A stretch of 64,000 nucleotides of DNA. It comes from an uncultured Collinsella sp. (GTDB lineage: Bacteria > Actinomycetota > Coriobacteriia > Coriobacteriales > Coriobacteriaceae). Within the stretch, counting starts at the first letter, position 1; each line of letters starts with the position of its first letter. This document shows, piece after piece, positions 34,401 to 42,228 of this stretch. The DNA lies in NCBI GenBank assembly GCA_900546825.1, contig UREE01000003.1, forward strand, positions 13,664 to 77,663, read 5' to 3'. A program made the position numbers and the translations under genes. The notes beneath the pieces were generated by a model, which saw nothing but the letters and a program-made list of their open reading frames with translations, did not search any database and was not told where the DNA came from.

Positions 34401-34839
34401 AGGGACGGGCAACGAATCGATAGTTAGTTTTGCTACGCAGACAATCGGTCCACTGGGCATCAAAGATCTTACCAATGGTAAAGCAGCGTTCACCTACTAC
34501 ATCTGTGAATGCGACGCCGACAAGAAAGATGGCACCAAGCACGAAGGCTACGTCAACGACACCAAGACTTTCAAGGTCGTGGTGACGGCAACGGATGACG
34601 GCAAAGGACATCTGAACTGCACGCCGTTCTACTACGAGGTCGACGCCAGCGGTCATGAGAGCGCGAAACCGACTGACACCCCCACCTTCACCAACACCTA
34701 CTCCACCTCTTTGCCCCTTTCTGGTATGTCGGGCGTCACTCTGACGTACCTTGCCGGCGCGGCGGTGCTTTGCGCTGCTGCGGCCTGGATGCACATTCGT
34801 CGCAAGGCGAATGCGGAGGGAGGCGAGCGTCGTGAATAA
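31417..34839 (+). CDS. Large sortase-anchored adhesin / pilus tip protein
   Basis: 1140 residues. A Sec signal (about 1-47, LAGVLCGASVLSLVLSLVM) is followed by an acidic Ala/Glu stretch to about 125. Residues about 200-600 are Gly/Asn-rich turns (GNGGGWGGGLCVTG, ASGGGIYADQ, EAGGGIYAGFWG) typical of a right-handed beta-helix. A pilin isopeptide-like domain of the Spy0128 type (about 950-1090, KFKFELFTMDSNGKK, AFTYYICECDADKK) precedes the sorting signal LPLSG (1099-1103), a hydrophobic span and a basic tail. It is likely the pilus tip or ancillary adhesin. Residues near 776-789 repeat KDHPYQF exactly. Base composition is more AT-rich than the chromosome. Confidence 0.85.
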   Translation: MKANSDKSKQSNKATRRVLAGVLCGASVLSLVLSLVMPPISQAIANDGQATPTEEAVADENTLDEEAGAGNSTGKDAKNQNSDDAEGGEGEDAAAADPAADGAEAESAAQPADDGQSVYKAATVANEGKVPGLEKDKDGYTLLKSDEDLSTYLALPAADKPAELRLAADISSSEPITIKKNTTIDLANHKLYYSNGNINKDDRNSVCTFITINSGFTLTVEGAANDSPTGAASAEPGQPAQMQFVEGESVPQQLTYYVTESTPNSTPNDLGTSEKTYLHTVKDFGAIVACKEGYVNRVISVEQGGTLNLKGGMITTPRTLGYDGHVIFSRGTVNISGGYVTNGNGGGWGGGLCVTGANAKLEMTNGVIAANKAASGGGIYADQRAKLKLLGGVISGNATYGNRYNDVDNPNNGYGGGVFTKNADVEIVDPANITNNRVDSYITEKFNLGLLGGGGIASVDGGTLNMTGGSVTANYSKEAGGGIYAGFWGKAITFTMTGGTIAGNESVNGEGGGLRIAGGGNSGTMATISAGENSKIYITNNKTMTGSTKDCGGDWGGGGIFIQEHGRLNILRSLITGNKAGGWSGGIGACPTGETIVSHSYGAAIYGNKDNVDQDGNPLGTYHYSAGGNNKNQDHDETNYVTPVFQNSGHKDFFLVRNKDNAKSTIAVVLGKMLGGGSAGWHGTCDGNPVTIDPNGGAEAKYMFGLEAQPNNDAINKAQGAATTIISGNYSYTHGGGIMTNGDLIVGEVTSLDVYPAIKVKANKVLMKDGAKWDLKDHPYQFKDHPYQFKLLGASANSNKAPFWNEDGSLNENGCEATSAVTVNEKGEILIDTGANYQSGDYDLYLVEVPPDPDNVPVNEKGTKFDKAIYKIHIKVGTEPVDKTNLLGIDINRYGVDKSASTVSVKRGDEVSFTDYDCYEWTEDSADSTVSTVKIGNSSTPAFTNELAPYQASGTWTPQVTKKVDGGEMKKFKFELFTMDSNGKKKVCDTKYTEKGTGNESIVSFATQTIGPLGIKDLTNGKAAFTYYICECDADKKDGTKHEGYVNDTKTFKVVVTATDDGKGHLNCTPFYYEVDASGHESAKPTDTPTFTNTYSTSLPLSGMSGVTLTYLAGAAVLCAAAAWMHIRRKANAEGGERRE
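33742..33783 (+). repeat. Perfect 21-bp tandem duplication in the adhesin
   Basis: AAAGACCATCCCTATCAGTT(T) occurs twice in a row without a mismatch, adding seven residues in frame. Confidence 0.9.
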
Positions 34840-36499
34840 GCAAGTTTGCTCCTTCCCGATCTTGTTTGCGCTGCTTGCCCTCCTGATCGGCACCTGCGCG
34901 GTTGTGTTCCCCGCTTCCGCGCAGGCCGCGCCGACCTCGACCGGTTCCATCACGGTGAGCGGCACCGTGGCGAGCAGCTACGACGCCTACCAGATCTTTA
35001 ACGCCAACGTCGTCGACGGCGACAACGACGCCAAGATCGCCACCGACCTCGTCTGGGCAAGCGGCGCCGTGCGCGACGCCGTCCTGCCCGTGCTGCACAG
35101 CGCTGGCATGCCCAATTCCCAGACCACCGCGCAGGAAGCTGCCGAGTGGCTCAACACCGATTCCCACCTCACGAGCGCGCTGAGCGCACAGCTCGCTCGT
35201 TCCCTCCAGAGCTCTGGCGCCGTGTCCGTGGCCCTTAACGCGGGCACGACGGCCGAGCTGCCCTGCGGCTACTGGCTCATCGTCGCCGACGACGACGCCA
35301 TCGCCCAGGGCGAGGCCGGCACCGCGCCGATCATGGCCCTGGTGGGCGGCAGCGCCGTCACCGTCAAGCCCAAGGCCGCGACGCCCAAGGTGGCCAAGCA
35401 CGTGCTGGAGGACAGCACCGCCGCCTGGCAGAAGGCCGCCGACGCCACGGTCGCAGACGACCTGTACTGGCGCCTCTCGGCCACGGTCCCGGCGGGGCTC
35501 ACCGCCTATGACACCTACGCGGTACAGTTTGTCGACACCATGAGCGCGGGGCTCGACCCCTCCAAGGTGGCCGCGAGCATGCATGTATACGTGGCGGCGG
35601 GCGCGGACGGCGGCTTTGACGCCGTTTCGGCCGGCAAGGACGGACGCGCCGGCACCAAGGCCGCGAAGGGCTGGACCGACATCACGGCCCAGTGCTCCAC
35701 CAAGGTGGCCTCGGACGGGACCTTCACCGTGCGCACCGGCGACCTCATCGCCACGCTCGGCGGGGCCGACGCCTTCGCCGTGGGCGCCCGCGTGGTCGCC
35801 GTGTACAATGCGCCGCTCAACAGCGCATGCAACCACGGCATCGCGAAGGGCAACCCCAACGAGGTCTACCTGCGCTACCCGCGCTCTCCCCTTGCCGACC
35901 AGTCCGGCGACGCCGGCTTCACCTGCACGCCGAGCGACGATGCGTGCGCCTACACCTGGGATCTTGCGCTCACCAAGCGCGGCAGCGACGGCGACAAACC
36001 GCTTGCCGGGGCGGTCCTGAGCATCGCCGATGACCGCGGTCGCACGCTAGCGGCTGACGGCACGTGGGATGCGGAGGGCAAGGCCACCGTCACCACGGGC
36101 GAGGACGGCCGCGTGACCGTCTCGGGCGTGGACTCGGGCAAGCTGGAGGTCCGCGAGCTCAAGGCGCCCAAGGGCTACACCGCCTTTGAGGGGCACGTGC
36201 TGCTGACGGTCAAGGCCGAGGGCCTGGACGTCGACCAGGTGGCCGCCGCCAAGCCCAAGCTCACCATCACGGCCGAGTCGCCCCTGCGCGCCGACAGCGC
36301 GGACGGGTCGACGGGCAGCCTGGAGGCGTCGCTCATCAACACGCCCACCGGCACACCCCCTAGCATTACCACCGGAGGCTTTATGCCCTCGACTGGCGAT
36401 ATGGCAATGTACGCCGCGGCCGCCGCAGCGGTCGCCGGAGCCGCGCTCATCGTGGTCGCGCTCCTGGTCAAGCGGGGAGGTGTCAGCCATAAAGAGTAG
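34832..36499 (+). CDS. Sortase-anchored pilin with D2 and CnaB domains
   Basis: 555 residues. Signal peptide (about 1-33, FALLALLIGTCAVVFPASAQA), an N-terminal pilin domain (YQIFNANVVDGDND), a fimbrial isopeptide D2-type domain (about 185-350, WRLSATVPAGLTAYDTYAVQ) and a CnaB domain (about 375-480, PLAGAVLSIADDRGR ... LEVRELKAPKGYTAFEG with the Glu of the isopeptide). The sorting signal is MPSTG (518-522), then a membrane span and KRGG tail. GTG at 34832 overlaps the previous stop by 8 bp. Strongly GC-rich, unlike both neighbours. Probably the minor/basal pilin. Confidence 0.85.
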   Translation: MNKQVCSFPILFALLALLIGTCAVVFPASAQAAPTSTGSITVSGTVASSYDAYQIFNANVVDGDNDAKIATDLVWASGAVRDAVLPVLHSAGMPNSQTTAQEAAEWLNTDSHLTSALSAQLARSLQSSGAVSVALNAGTTAELPCGYWLIVADDDAIAQGEAGTAPIMALVGGSAVTVKPKAATPKVAKHVLEDSTAAWQKAADATVADDLYWRLSATVPAGLTAYDTYAVQFVDTMSAGLDPSKVAASMHVYVAAGADGGFDAVSAGKDGRAGTKAAKGWTDITAQCSTKVASDGTFTVRTGDLIATLGGADAFAVGARVVAVYNAPLNSACNHGIAKGNPNEVYLRYPRSPLADQSGDAGFTCTPSDDACAYTWDLALTKRGSDGDKPLAGAVLSIADDRGRTLAADGTWDAEGKATVTTGEDGRVTVSGVDSGKLEVRELKAPKGYTAFEGHVLLTVKAEGLDVDQVAAAKPKLTITAESPLRADSADGSTGSLEASLINTPTGTPPSITTGGFMPSTGDMAMYAAAAAAVAGAALIVVALLVKRGGVSHKE

Positions 36500-36607
36500 C
36501 TGGCAGCCCCACAGAGAGCGGGGCGAGACGTAGCGAAGTAGATGCTAAGACGCAGACGGATGATGACCGATCGAATGAGAACTAACTGGAAAACGGAGGA
36601 AAAGAAG

Positions 36608-38419
36608 ATGAGCATGAGCAAGAACATCGCACGCCTGGCAGTGACGGCAGGCCTCACAGCCGCGTTGAGCTTCGGCGGCGTGATGGCGCCGGTGACCATG
36701 GCGTTTGCGGCCGAGGGTGACGGCAGCATCACCATTAGTCAGGCCGAGAAAAACGATGGCACCACGTTCAAGGCGTACCAGATCTTTAAGGCTACGGTGA
36801 CCGACACTGAAAACGGTGGCAAGACCGCTCAGAACATCACGTGGGCGAGCGATACGGTTAGCACGAAGGTGATTGATGCCATTAAGAAAGACTGGAAGGG
36901 TTATGACGGCTTGGAGGTTAAGGATCAGCTGTCTGACAAACCTACGGCCCAGGAAGTAGCCGACTTCCTCATGGCACATGCGGATTCCACTACTGCAGGA
37001 TCAACATCGACTGATGGAACGCGAATCGCTACCAACAATGTTCTCTACGCAGTTGCGAATGCCGTTAAGAGTGAGAAACCTGCCGCGACCAACATCCCTA
37101 CTGGTAATTCTTGGACTCCTGATCAGGCGCATGGCAACGGTTACTACCTGTTTGTGACCAGCGATCTCGATTCGACCAAGCCGAACACTGGCACGTCCCC
37201 GATCTTTGCAGTCGTGGGCGGTAGCGCCGTAACTGTCCATGAGAAGACCAGCATCCCCACGGTTGAGAAAAAGATCCTCGATGATTCTAAGGTGAAGGGC
37301 GGTGACATTACCGGCGAGACTGACTGGGTGGACGCTGCCGACTCCCAAGTTGGCCAGGAAGTGAACTATAGGCTTACCGGTACGATTGCAGATAACTACG
37401 CCAGCTATGACTCCTATTCCTACAAGTTCACGGATCAGCTGTCGGCCGGTCTCGACTACATCGAGGGCTCGCTCAGCGTTTATGCACTGAATAATGGTGT
37501 ATATACCAAGATCGATTCGACTAGCTACAATGTGACTAACCCCTCTGGCTCTAGTCGTGACCTGGTAGTCAATTTTAATAAGGGCGAAAAGGGCTTGAAG
37601 TCGGCCACTGCGAAAAATGGCGAAGAGCTTACGATTGATGGGAAGACTGAAATCATCGTTTTCTACAGGGCGAGGCTCAACGCAAGCGCGATTATTGCGG
37701 GTGCAAACAACCAGCTGAATGGCAACCCCAACACCGTTACGCTCGAGTATTCTAACAACCCCATGTCAGGTGGCACTGGCACCTCGGAGTCCGATACGGT
37801 CAAGGACTACACCTACGGTCTCAAGATCAACAAGGTTGACCTTGGCACTGAGAAGGCGCTGAAAGGTGCTAAGTTCACCATCGCAGCTGGTGACACAACT
37901 AACGGTGACGAGAACAGCGCAAACGTTAAATATGTCAATAGTGACGGCACTTTGAGCGACAGCAAGGTTGAGCTTTCGATGGACCCCGATGGTGTCATTA
38001 CGCTTACCGGTCTCGATGCTGGCGTCTATACGGTCACGGAAACTTCTGCTCCCGATGGTTACACCAAGGTCGAACCCTTCACCTTCGAGATCAAGCCGAC
38101 CATGAACGCCATTGATCCGAACGCTGGTCTTACTGCGCTCTCTGGCACGCTTGATAGCAAGAACCAGAGTGACAAGGTCATCGCTGGCCTTACCGATGGG
38201 GATGCCGGTGATAACAGGTTAACGGCGCAGGCCGGCTCGGACAAGGTCACCGATGGCTACTTCAACATCACCGTTGGCGATACCAAGCAGGTTGGCCTCC
38301 CGCTGACCGGTCTTAACGGCGTGACCTTCACTTGGATCGCTGGTGGCGCGGTGCTGTGCATCGGTGTGGCGCACCTCATCCGCAGCCGTAAGCAGGCAGA
38401 GGAGTCCGAGCAGGAGTAA
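36608..38419 (+). CDS. Major (backbone) pilin
   Basis: 603 residues. Signal peptide (1-36, ARLAVTAGLTAALSFGGVMAP), a pilin start FKAYQIFKATVTD, D2-type isopeptide domain (about 225-390, YRLTGTIADNYASYDSYSYK), CnaB-type domain (about 410-520, KALKGAKFTIAAGD ... YTVTETSAPDGYTK) and sorting signal LPLTG (564-568), membrane helix, then RSRKQAEE tail. A Lys in TVEKKILDDSK before the D2 domain could be the pilin-motif lysine joined by the sortase. The ATG at 36608 has ACGGAGGA upstream. It has the classic backbone layout. A terminator at 38521 ends the operon. Confidence 0.88.
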   Translation: MSMSKNIARLAVTAGLTAALSFGGVMAPVTMAFAAEGDGSITISQAEKNDGTTFKAYQIFKATVTDTENGGKTAQNITWASDTVSTKVIDAIKKDWKGYDGLEVKDQLSDKPTAQEVADFLMAHADSTTAGSTSTDGTRIATNNVLYAVANAVKSEKPAATNIPTGNSWTPDQAHGNGYYLFVTSDLDSTKPNTGTSPIFAVVGGSAVTVHEKTSIPTVEKKILDDSKVKGGDITGETDWVDAADSQVGQEVNYRLTGTIADNYASYDSYSYKFTDQLSAGLDYIEGSLSVYALNNGVYTKIDSTSYNVTNPSGSSRDLVVNFNKGEKGLKSATAKNGEELTIDGKTEIIVFYRARLNASAIIAGANNQLNGNPNTVTLEYSNNPMSGGTGTSESDTVKDYTYGLKINKVDLGTEKALKGAKFTIAAGDTTNGDENSANVKYVNSDGTLSDSKVELSMDPDGVITLTGLDAGVYTVTETSAPDGYTKVEPFTFEIKPTMNAIDPNAGLTALSGTLDSKNQSDKVIAGLTDGDAGDNRLTAQAGSDKVTDGYFNITVGDTKQVGLPLTGLNGVTFTWIAGGAVLCIGVAHLIRSRKQAEESEQE

Positions 38420-38723
38420 CGCTCGCTCACCCATCCCTTTGGCAGGTGGGATGTGATGGCCATGAGACTTGCGGACACTTTTCTCGTCCATCCACGTTCT
38501 TGCTTTGCCATTCTCTTTTCGGGGCAGACTTCGCACTGGAGTCTGCTCCGTTTTTTGGGATAACGCAGCCAGCCTCCACCGTCCGATGGATCAAGCGTAT
38601 GAATATCGAACGGTTGTTTGCAATTATTGCGTTGACCAGCTGTGGGTGCATGCACTCGCAGTAAAATGGCCTTGCGACGCATCCCGTGCGCGGGCGGCCG
38701 ACGACTCGATCGGAGGTCCCCAA
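38420..38723. other. Gap between backbone pilin and small membrane peptide
   Basis: 304 bp. It holds the pilin-operon terminator at 38521-38556; nothing gene-like is seen in the rest. Confidence 0.6.
38521..38556 (+). terminator. Terminator of the pilin operon
   Basis: GGGGCAGACT and AGTCTGCTCC arms with a 9-nt loop, then GTTTTTT. It separates the pilins from the sortase gene. Confidence 0.85.
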
Positions 38724-38876
38724 ATGCTGAAATTCCTTAACGCGCTCGCCGCCCTCGCGGCGGTGGGCACGTTCGTCATCGCGTTTCTTGACTCGTATGA
38801 GGTTCGGTTTAAGGTCCGTAGGCGCACACGCGGTGCGGACGGTAGAAGGCATTTGCGCCGCAACAAGCGCAAATAA
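38724..38876 (+). CDS. 50-residue single-span membrane peptide
   Basis: ATG with CGGAGG upstream. Residues 4-23 (FLNALAALAAVGTFVIAFLD) form one membrane helix; the rest is strongly basic (VRRRTRGADGRRHLRRNKRK). A terminator follows 3 bp after the stop. It lies between pilin and sortase genes. No family is recognised. Confidence 0.6.
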   Translation: MLKFLNALAALAAVGTFVIAFLDSYEVRFKVRRRTRGADGRRHLRRNKRK

Positions 38877-38879
38877 GAA

Positions 38880-38906
38880 TGCCCGGGGTTAGAGGCCCGG
38901 GCATTT
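38880..38906 (+). terminator. Terminator of the membrane-peptide gene
   Basis: TGCCCGGG / CCCGGGCA 8-bp stem with an 8-nt loop, then TTT. Confidence 0.75.
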
Positions 38907-38981
38907 AACAAAACCAGAAAACTAGGCCGCCCGCGCTTTCGAACACTTACGCGGGATGCGTCGTTTCCTGTAGCTATTGTA

Positions 38982-39007
38982 TCCCGAATCGCCCAGCCGA
39001 TTCGGGA
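38982..39007. repeat. Inverted repeat upstream of the sortase gene
   Basis: TCCCGAATCG / CGATTCGGGA perfect 10-bp arms with a 6-nt loop, then ACATTTTG. Confidence 0.55.
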
Positions 39008-39138
39008 CATTTTGAAAACGCAAATGCTGGCCCATGCTCGCGCCAAGCAATGCTGTCTAGCTGCGTTGTCCGGCGCATGAGCCCGCTAATCAGCTATTAT
39101 TTGTTTAGACAACTTGAGTTGTAGAGGAGTGACCGGCG

Positions 39139-40077
39139 ATGGTGCAGGGCGCCAAACATATGAAGAGCAATAACGCCGCGGACAACGGCGGCTCAAGCCC
39201 TCAGCCCAAACCTCAACAAAAGCCCAAACGCCGCCGCAAGCGGCTGCCGCGCTGGGCCGACCGGCTCATCACCATCGTCATCATCCTTATCGGCGTGGGC
39301 CTTATGACCTGGCCGTGGATCTTGGACCGGCTCGAGGCCTCGGGCGTGTTCAACCAGATCAGTACCGTGTCCAGCACCGTGGACGCGCTGTCTGCCGAGG
39401 AGCGCGAGCGCATCCTGCTCCAGGCGCGCTCCTTTAACGAGCAGCTGGCGGGCGAGGTCACCGAGCTTCCCGCCGACCAGATCGAGCCCTACGCTCAGCA
39501 GCTCATCTTTGACCGCGACCCCATGATGAGCTGGGTCGAAATCCCTTCCATCGACGTGAGCATGCCCATCTACCACGGCACGAGCGAAGAAGTCCTTATG
39601 GCGGGCGTCGGCCACCTGGAGGGCACGAGCCTGCCGGTGGGCGGCACCTCGACACATTGCGTGCTCACCGCGCACTCGGGCATGCGCAACCTGAGCATGT
39701 TCGACGACATTCACTCGCTGGAGCCCGGCGACCTGGTGCTGCTGCACACCATGAACAAGACGCTCGCCTACAAGATGGTGGACTCCGAGGTGGTGCTGCC
39801 CGAGGAGATGGAGTCGCTGACTATCGAGCCCGGCGCCGATAAGGTGACGCTCGTCACCTGCACACCCTACGGCGTGAACGACCATCGCCTGCTGGTGCAT
39901 TGCGCGCGCACCAAGTACAGCAAGAAGGACGTCGACAAGCAAAAGTCGCTGGCCGGCCGCCACTGGGGCAAGCGCGAGTTTGCCGTGCTCATCGTGGTCG
40001 TGGCCATTGTGCTGTTGCTGCTGGACATCGTAATCCACGCGGTCCGCAAGCGCCGCAAGGCCAAGGCCTCGGCATAA
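39139..40077 (+). CDS. srtC: Class C (pilus-assembly) sortase
   Basis: 312 residues. A cytoplasmic Lys/Arg/Pro-rich start, a membrane helix (about 46-66, LITIVIILIGVGLMTWPW), catalytic domain, then a second C-terminal membrane helix (about 280-300) and a basic tail: the two-helix layout of class C enzymes. The catalytic set is His179 (LTAHSG), Cys241 (TLVTCTPYG) and Arg250 (NDHRLLV). It links pilin subunits through their LPxTG-like signals and probably builds the pilus encoded upstream. A terminator and 700 bp separate it, so it has its own promoter. ATG at 39139 has GAGGAG upstream. Confidence 0.92.
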   Translation: MVQGAKHMKSNNAADNGGSSPQPKPQQKPKRRRKRLPRWADRLITIVIILIGVGLMTWPWILDRLEASGVFNQISTVSSTVDALSAEERERILLQARSFNEQLAGEVTELPADQIEPYAQQLIFDRDPMMSWVEIPSIDVSMPIYHGTSEEVLMAGVGHLEGTSLPVGGTSTHCVLTAHSGMRNLSMFDDIHSLEPGDLVLLHTMNKTLAYKMVDSEVVLPEEMESLTIEPGADKVTLVTCTPYGVNDHRLLVHCARTKYSKKDVDKQKSLAGRHWGKREFAVLIVVVAIVLLLLDIVIHAVRKRRKAKASA

Positions 40078-40091
40078 GACATTCTTCAGAA

Positions 40092-40124
40092 CCACCACAA
40101 AGGGGACAGGCACCTTTGTGGTGG
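40092..40124. repeat. Palindromic repeat family C, copy 4
   Basis: CCACCACAAAGG arms, loop GGACAGGCA; 14 bp after the sortase stop. Confidence 0.85.
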
Positions 40125-40139
40125 TCGGGGGCTTCCAAA

Positions 40140-40198
40140 CCATCACAACATTCGATGAAAATCGCGGTTTTGACGAAAAGCGTCGAATGTTGTGATGC
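40140..40198. repeat. Palindromic repeat family B, copy 4
   Basis: Same arms as the other copies, interior close to copy 3; the outermost right base pair is lost (GATGC). Confidence 0.8.
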
Positions 40199-40261
40199 TT
40201 TTCGCTGCGGGCGGGACGGTTTTCGTTGTGGGCGGGACGGTTTTCGCTATGGACGGTGCGG
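40199..40261. repeat. Three 21-bp imperfect tandem repeats
   Basis: Units begin TTTTCGCTGCGGGCGGGAC, TTTTCGTTGTGGGCGGGAC and TTTTCGCTATGGACGGTGC; a partial fourth (TTTCGTTGCGG) follows. Confidence 0.7.
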
Positions 40262-40402
40262 TTTCGTTGCGGAACCGCCGGACCACGCCCTGCCAACCGC
40301 CGCCCTCGTTACGTTTTCGCTGCATTTGGGTAAAGCGCCTGCTCCAAGCGGCCTTGCCTTGTATACTGGAACGGTTTATCTGTTATGCGGAAGGGAGCGC
40401 CT

Positions 40403-40714
40403 ATGGCACTCAGCGAGAAAGACGTGCGCGGTATCGCCGAGTACGCAAAGATCGCACTGACCGATGACGAGCTCACCCAGATGACGTCCTACATGAACGA
40501 CGCCGTCCAGATGCTCGAGCCCGTCTTGCAATATGACTTGCCCGACGTGGAGCCCACGTTCCATCCCATCGGAAGCCTGTCCAACGTGATGGGCGACGAC
40601 CTGCGCGAGCCCGAGCGCGACCTGCCGCTCGACGTCGCGCTCGAAAACGCCGGCAGCGCGCGCGACCGCTACTTCCGCGTGCCGTCCATTTTGGGAGAGG
40701 GGGAGAGCGAGTAA
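40403..40714 (+). CDS. gatC: Asp-tRNA(Asn)/Glu-tRNA(Gln) amidotransferase subunit C
   Basis: 103 residues, the small subunit that wraps and stabilises GatA in the GatCAB complex. The start LSEKDVRGIAEYAKIALTDDE and the middle VEPTFHPIGSLSNVMGDD, LREPERDLP are typical. The ATG at 40403 has GAAGGGA upstream. Its stop overlaps the gatA start by one base, the common gatCAB coupling. Confidence 0.93.
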   Translation: MALSEKDVRGIAEYAKIALTDDELTQMTSYMNDAVQMLEPVLQYDLPDVEPTFHPIGSLSNVMGDDLREPERDLPLDVALENAGSARDRYFRVPSILGEGESE

Positions 40715-42228
40715 TGGCGAAGAGCTTCGATTCCCTTACCGCCGCCCAGATCGCCGCGGGCGTTGCCGCCGGCGACTTTACCGCCACCGAGGTCGCCCAG
40801 GCCTCTCTTGCCGCCATCGAGGCGCGCGAGGGCGGGGTCCAGGCATTCCTGCAGGTAGCGCCCGAGCTTGCGCTTGAGGCTGCTGCCAAAATCGACGCCC
40901 GCCGCGCCGCTGGCGAGGCTCTGCCCCCGCTCGCGGGCGTGCCGCTGGCCATCAAGGACAACATGAACCTTGCGGGCACGCGCACCACTTGCGCTTCCCG
41001 TATGCTCGAGGACTACCAGAGCGTCTACACCGCCACCTGCGTCCAGCGCATGCTCGACGCCGGCTGCCTGCCCATGGGCAAGGCCAACATGGATGAGTTC
41101 GCCTTTGGCAGCTCCACCGAGAGCTCGGCGTTCCACCGCACCAACAACCCCTGGGATACCGAGCGTGTGCCCGGCGGCTCCTCGGGCGGCTCCGCTGCCG
41201 CCGTCGCCGCGGGCGAGGTCGCGCTCTCGCTGGGCTCGGACACCGGCGGCTCCATTCGCCAGCCAGCGAGCCTCTGCGGCGTGGTGGGCTTTAAGCCCAC
41301 GTATGGCGCCGTGAGCCGTTACGGCGTGGTTGCCTTTGGCTCGTCGCTCGACCAGGTGGGCCCCTTTGGCCGCACGGTCGAGGATGTCGCGCTGGCCATG
41401 AACGCGCTTACCGGCGCGGGCCATGATCCGTACGACTGCACCAGCCAGGATTGCGCCGTCGACTTTACCGAGCATCTCAACGACAGCATCGAGGGTAAAC
41501 GCGTGGGCATCATCCCCGCGTTTATGGAGGCCGAGGGTCTGACGCCCGAGGTCAAGGCCGCCGTTCAGCGCGCCGCCCAGGAGCTGCAGAACCAGGGCGC
41601 CGAGCTGGTCGAGGTCGACCTGCCGCACCTGGACGCCGCCATCGCCGCCTACTACGTCATCGGCCCGGCCGAGGCGTTCTCCAACCTGGCCCGCTTCGAC
41701 GGCATTCGCTACGGCTATCAGGAGGAGGGCTGCGCCAACCTGTCCGACCAGAGCTCGCTTTCGCGCGCCCACGGCTTTGGCGCCGAGGCCAAGCGCCGTC
41801 AGATGCTCGGCGCCTACCTGCTGAGCTCGGGCGTGTACGACAAGTACTACTACGCCGCGCAAAAGGCCCGCACGCTCATCACGCAGGACTACGACGCCGC
41901 GTATGCCAAGGTGGACACCATCCTCATGCCCGCCTCGCCGCGCACGGCCTTTAAGTTTGGCGAGATCAGCGACCCCACGCAGATGTATCTCTCCGATCTG
42001 TACACCATCTCGCTCAACATTTGCGGCAACGGCGGTATCTCGGTGCCGCTGGGCCTGGGCGAGGATACTCATCTGCCCGTTTCTGCCCAGCTGGTGGGGC
42101 CTGCCTTTAAGGACCGTCAGCTGCTCACGTTTGCCCGCGCCCTGGAGCGCGGCTTTGCCGATGCCGCCACGGGAGCGCCCGCGCTTTCCGTCGCGCCCGA
42201 TTTTGCCGGGAAGGGAGGCGAGCTGTAA
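40714..42228 (+). CDS. gatA: Asp-tRNA(Asn)/Glu-tRNA(Gln) amidotransferase subunit A
   Basis: 504 residues, amidase-signature enzyme that releases ammonia from glutamine for transamidation of misacylated tRNA. The Ser-cisSer-Lys triad is visible: Lys81 in LAIKDNMN, GGSSGGSAAAVAAG, and SLGSDTGGSIRQPAS. GVVGFKPTYGAVSRYG follows as expected. One-base overlaps with gatC and gatB show a single translationally coupled operon. A complete GatCAB implies this organism makes Gln-tRNA and/or Asn-tRNA by the indirect route. Confidence 0.96.
   Translation: MAKSFDSLTAAQIAAGVAAGDFTATEVAQASLAAIEAREGGVQAFLQVAPELALEAAAKIDARRAAGEALPPLAGVPLAIKDNMNLAGTRTTCASRMLEDYQSVYTATCVQRMLDAGCLPMGKANMDEFAFGSSTESSAFHRTNNPWDTERVPGGSSGGSAAAVAAGEVALSLGSDTGGSIRQPASLCGVVGFKPTYGAVSRYGVVAFGSSLDQVGPFGRTVEDVALAMNALTGAGHDPYDCTSQDCAVDFTEHLNDSIEGKRVGIIPAFMEAEGLTPEVKAAVQRAAQELQNQGAELVEVDLPHLDAAIAAYYVIGPAEAFSNLARFDGIRYGYQEEGCANLSDQSSLSRAHGFGAEAKRRQMLGAYLLSSGVYDKYYYAAQKARTLITQDYDAAYAKVDTILMPASPRTAFKFGEISDPTQMYLSDLYTISLNICGNGGISVPLGLGEDTHLPVSAQLVGPAFKDRQLLTFARALERGFADAATGAPALSVAPDFAGKGGEL

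Larger units (their letters stand above)
40078..40402. other. Repeat-filled gap between sortase and gatC
   Basis: 325 bp. It contains repeat C copy 4, repeat B copy 4 and a short tandem array (separate entries). A TATACT -10 box at 40362-40367 probably belongs to gatCAB. Confidence 0.65.
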
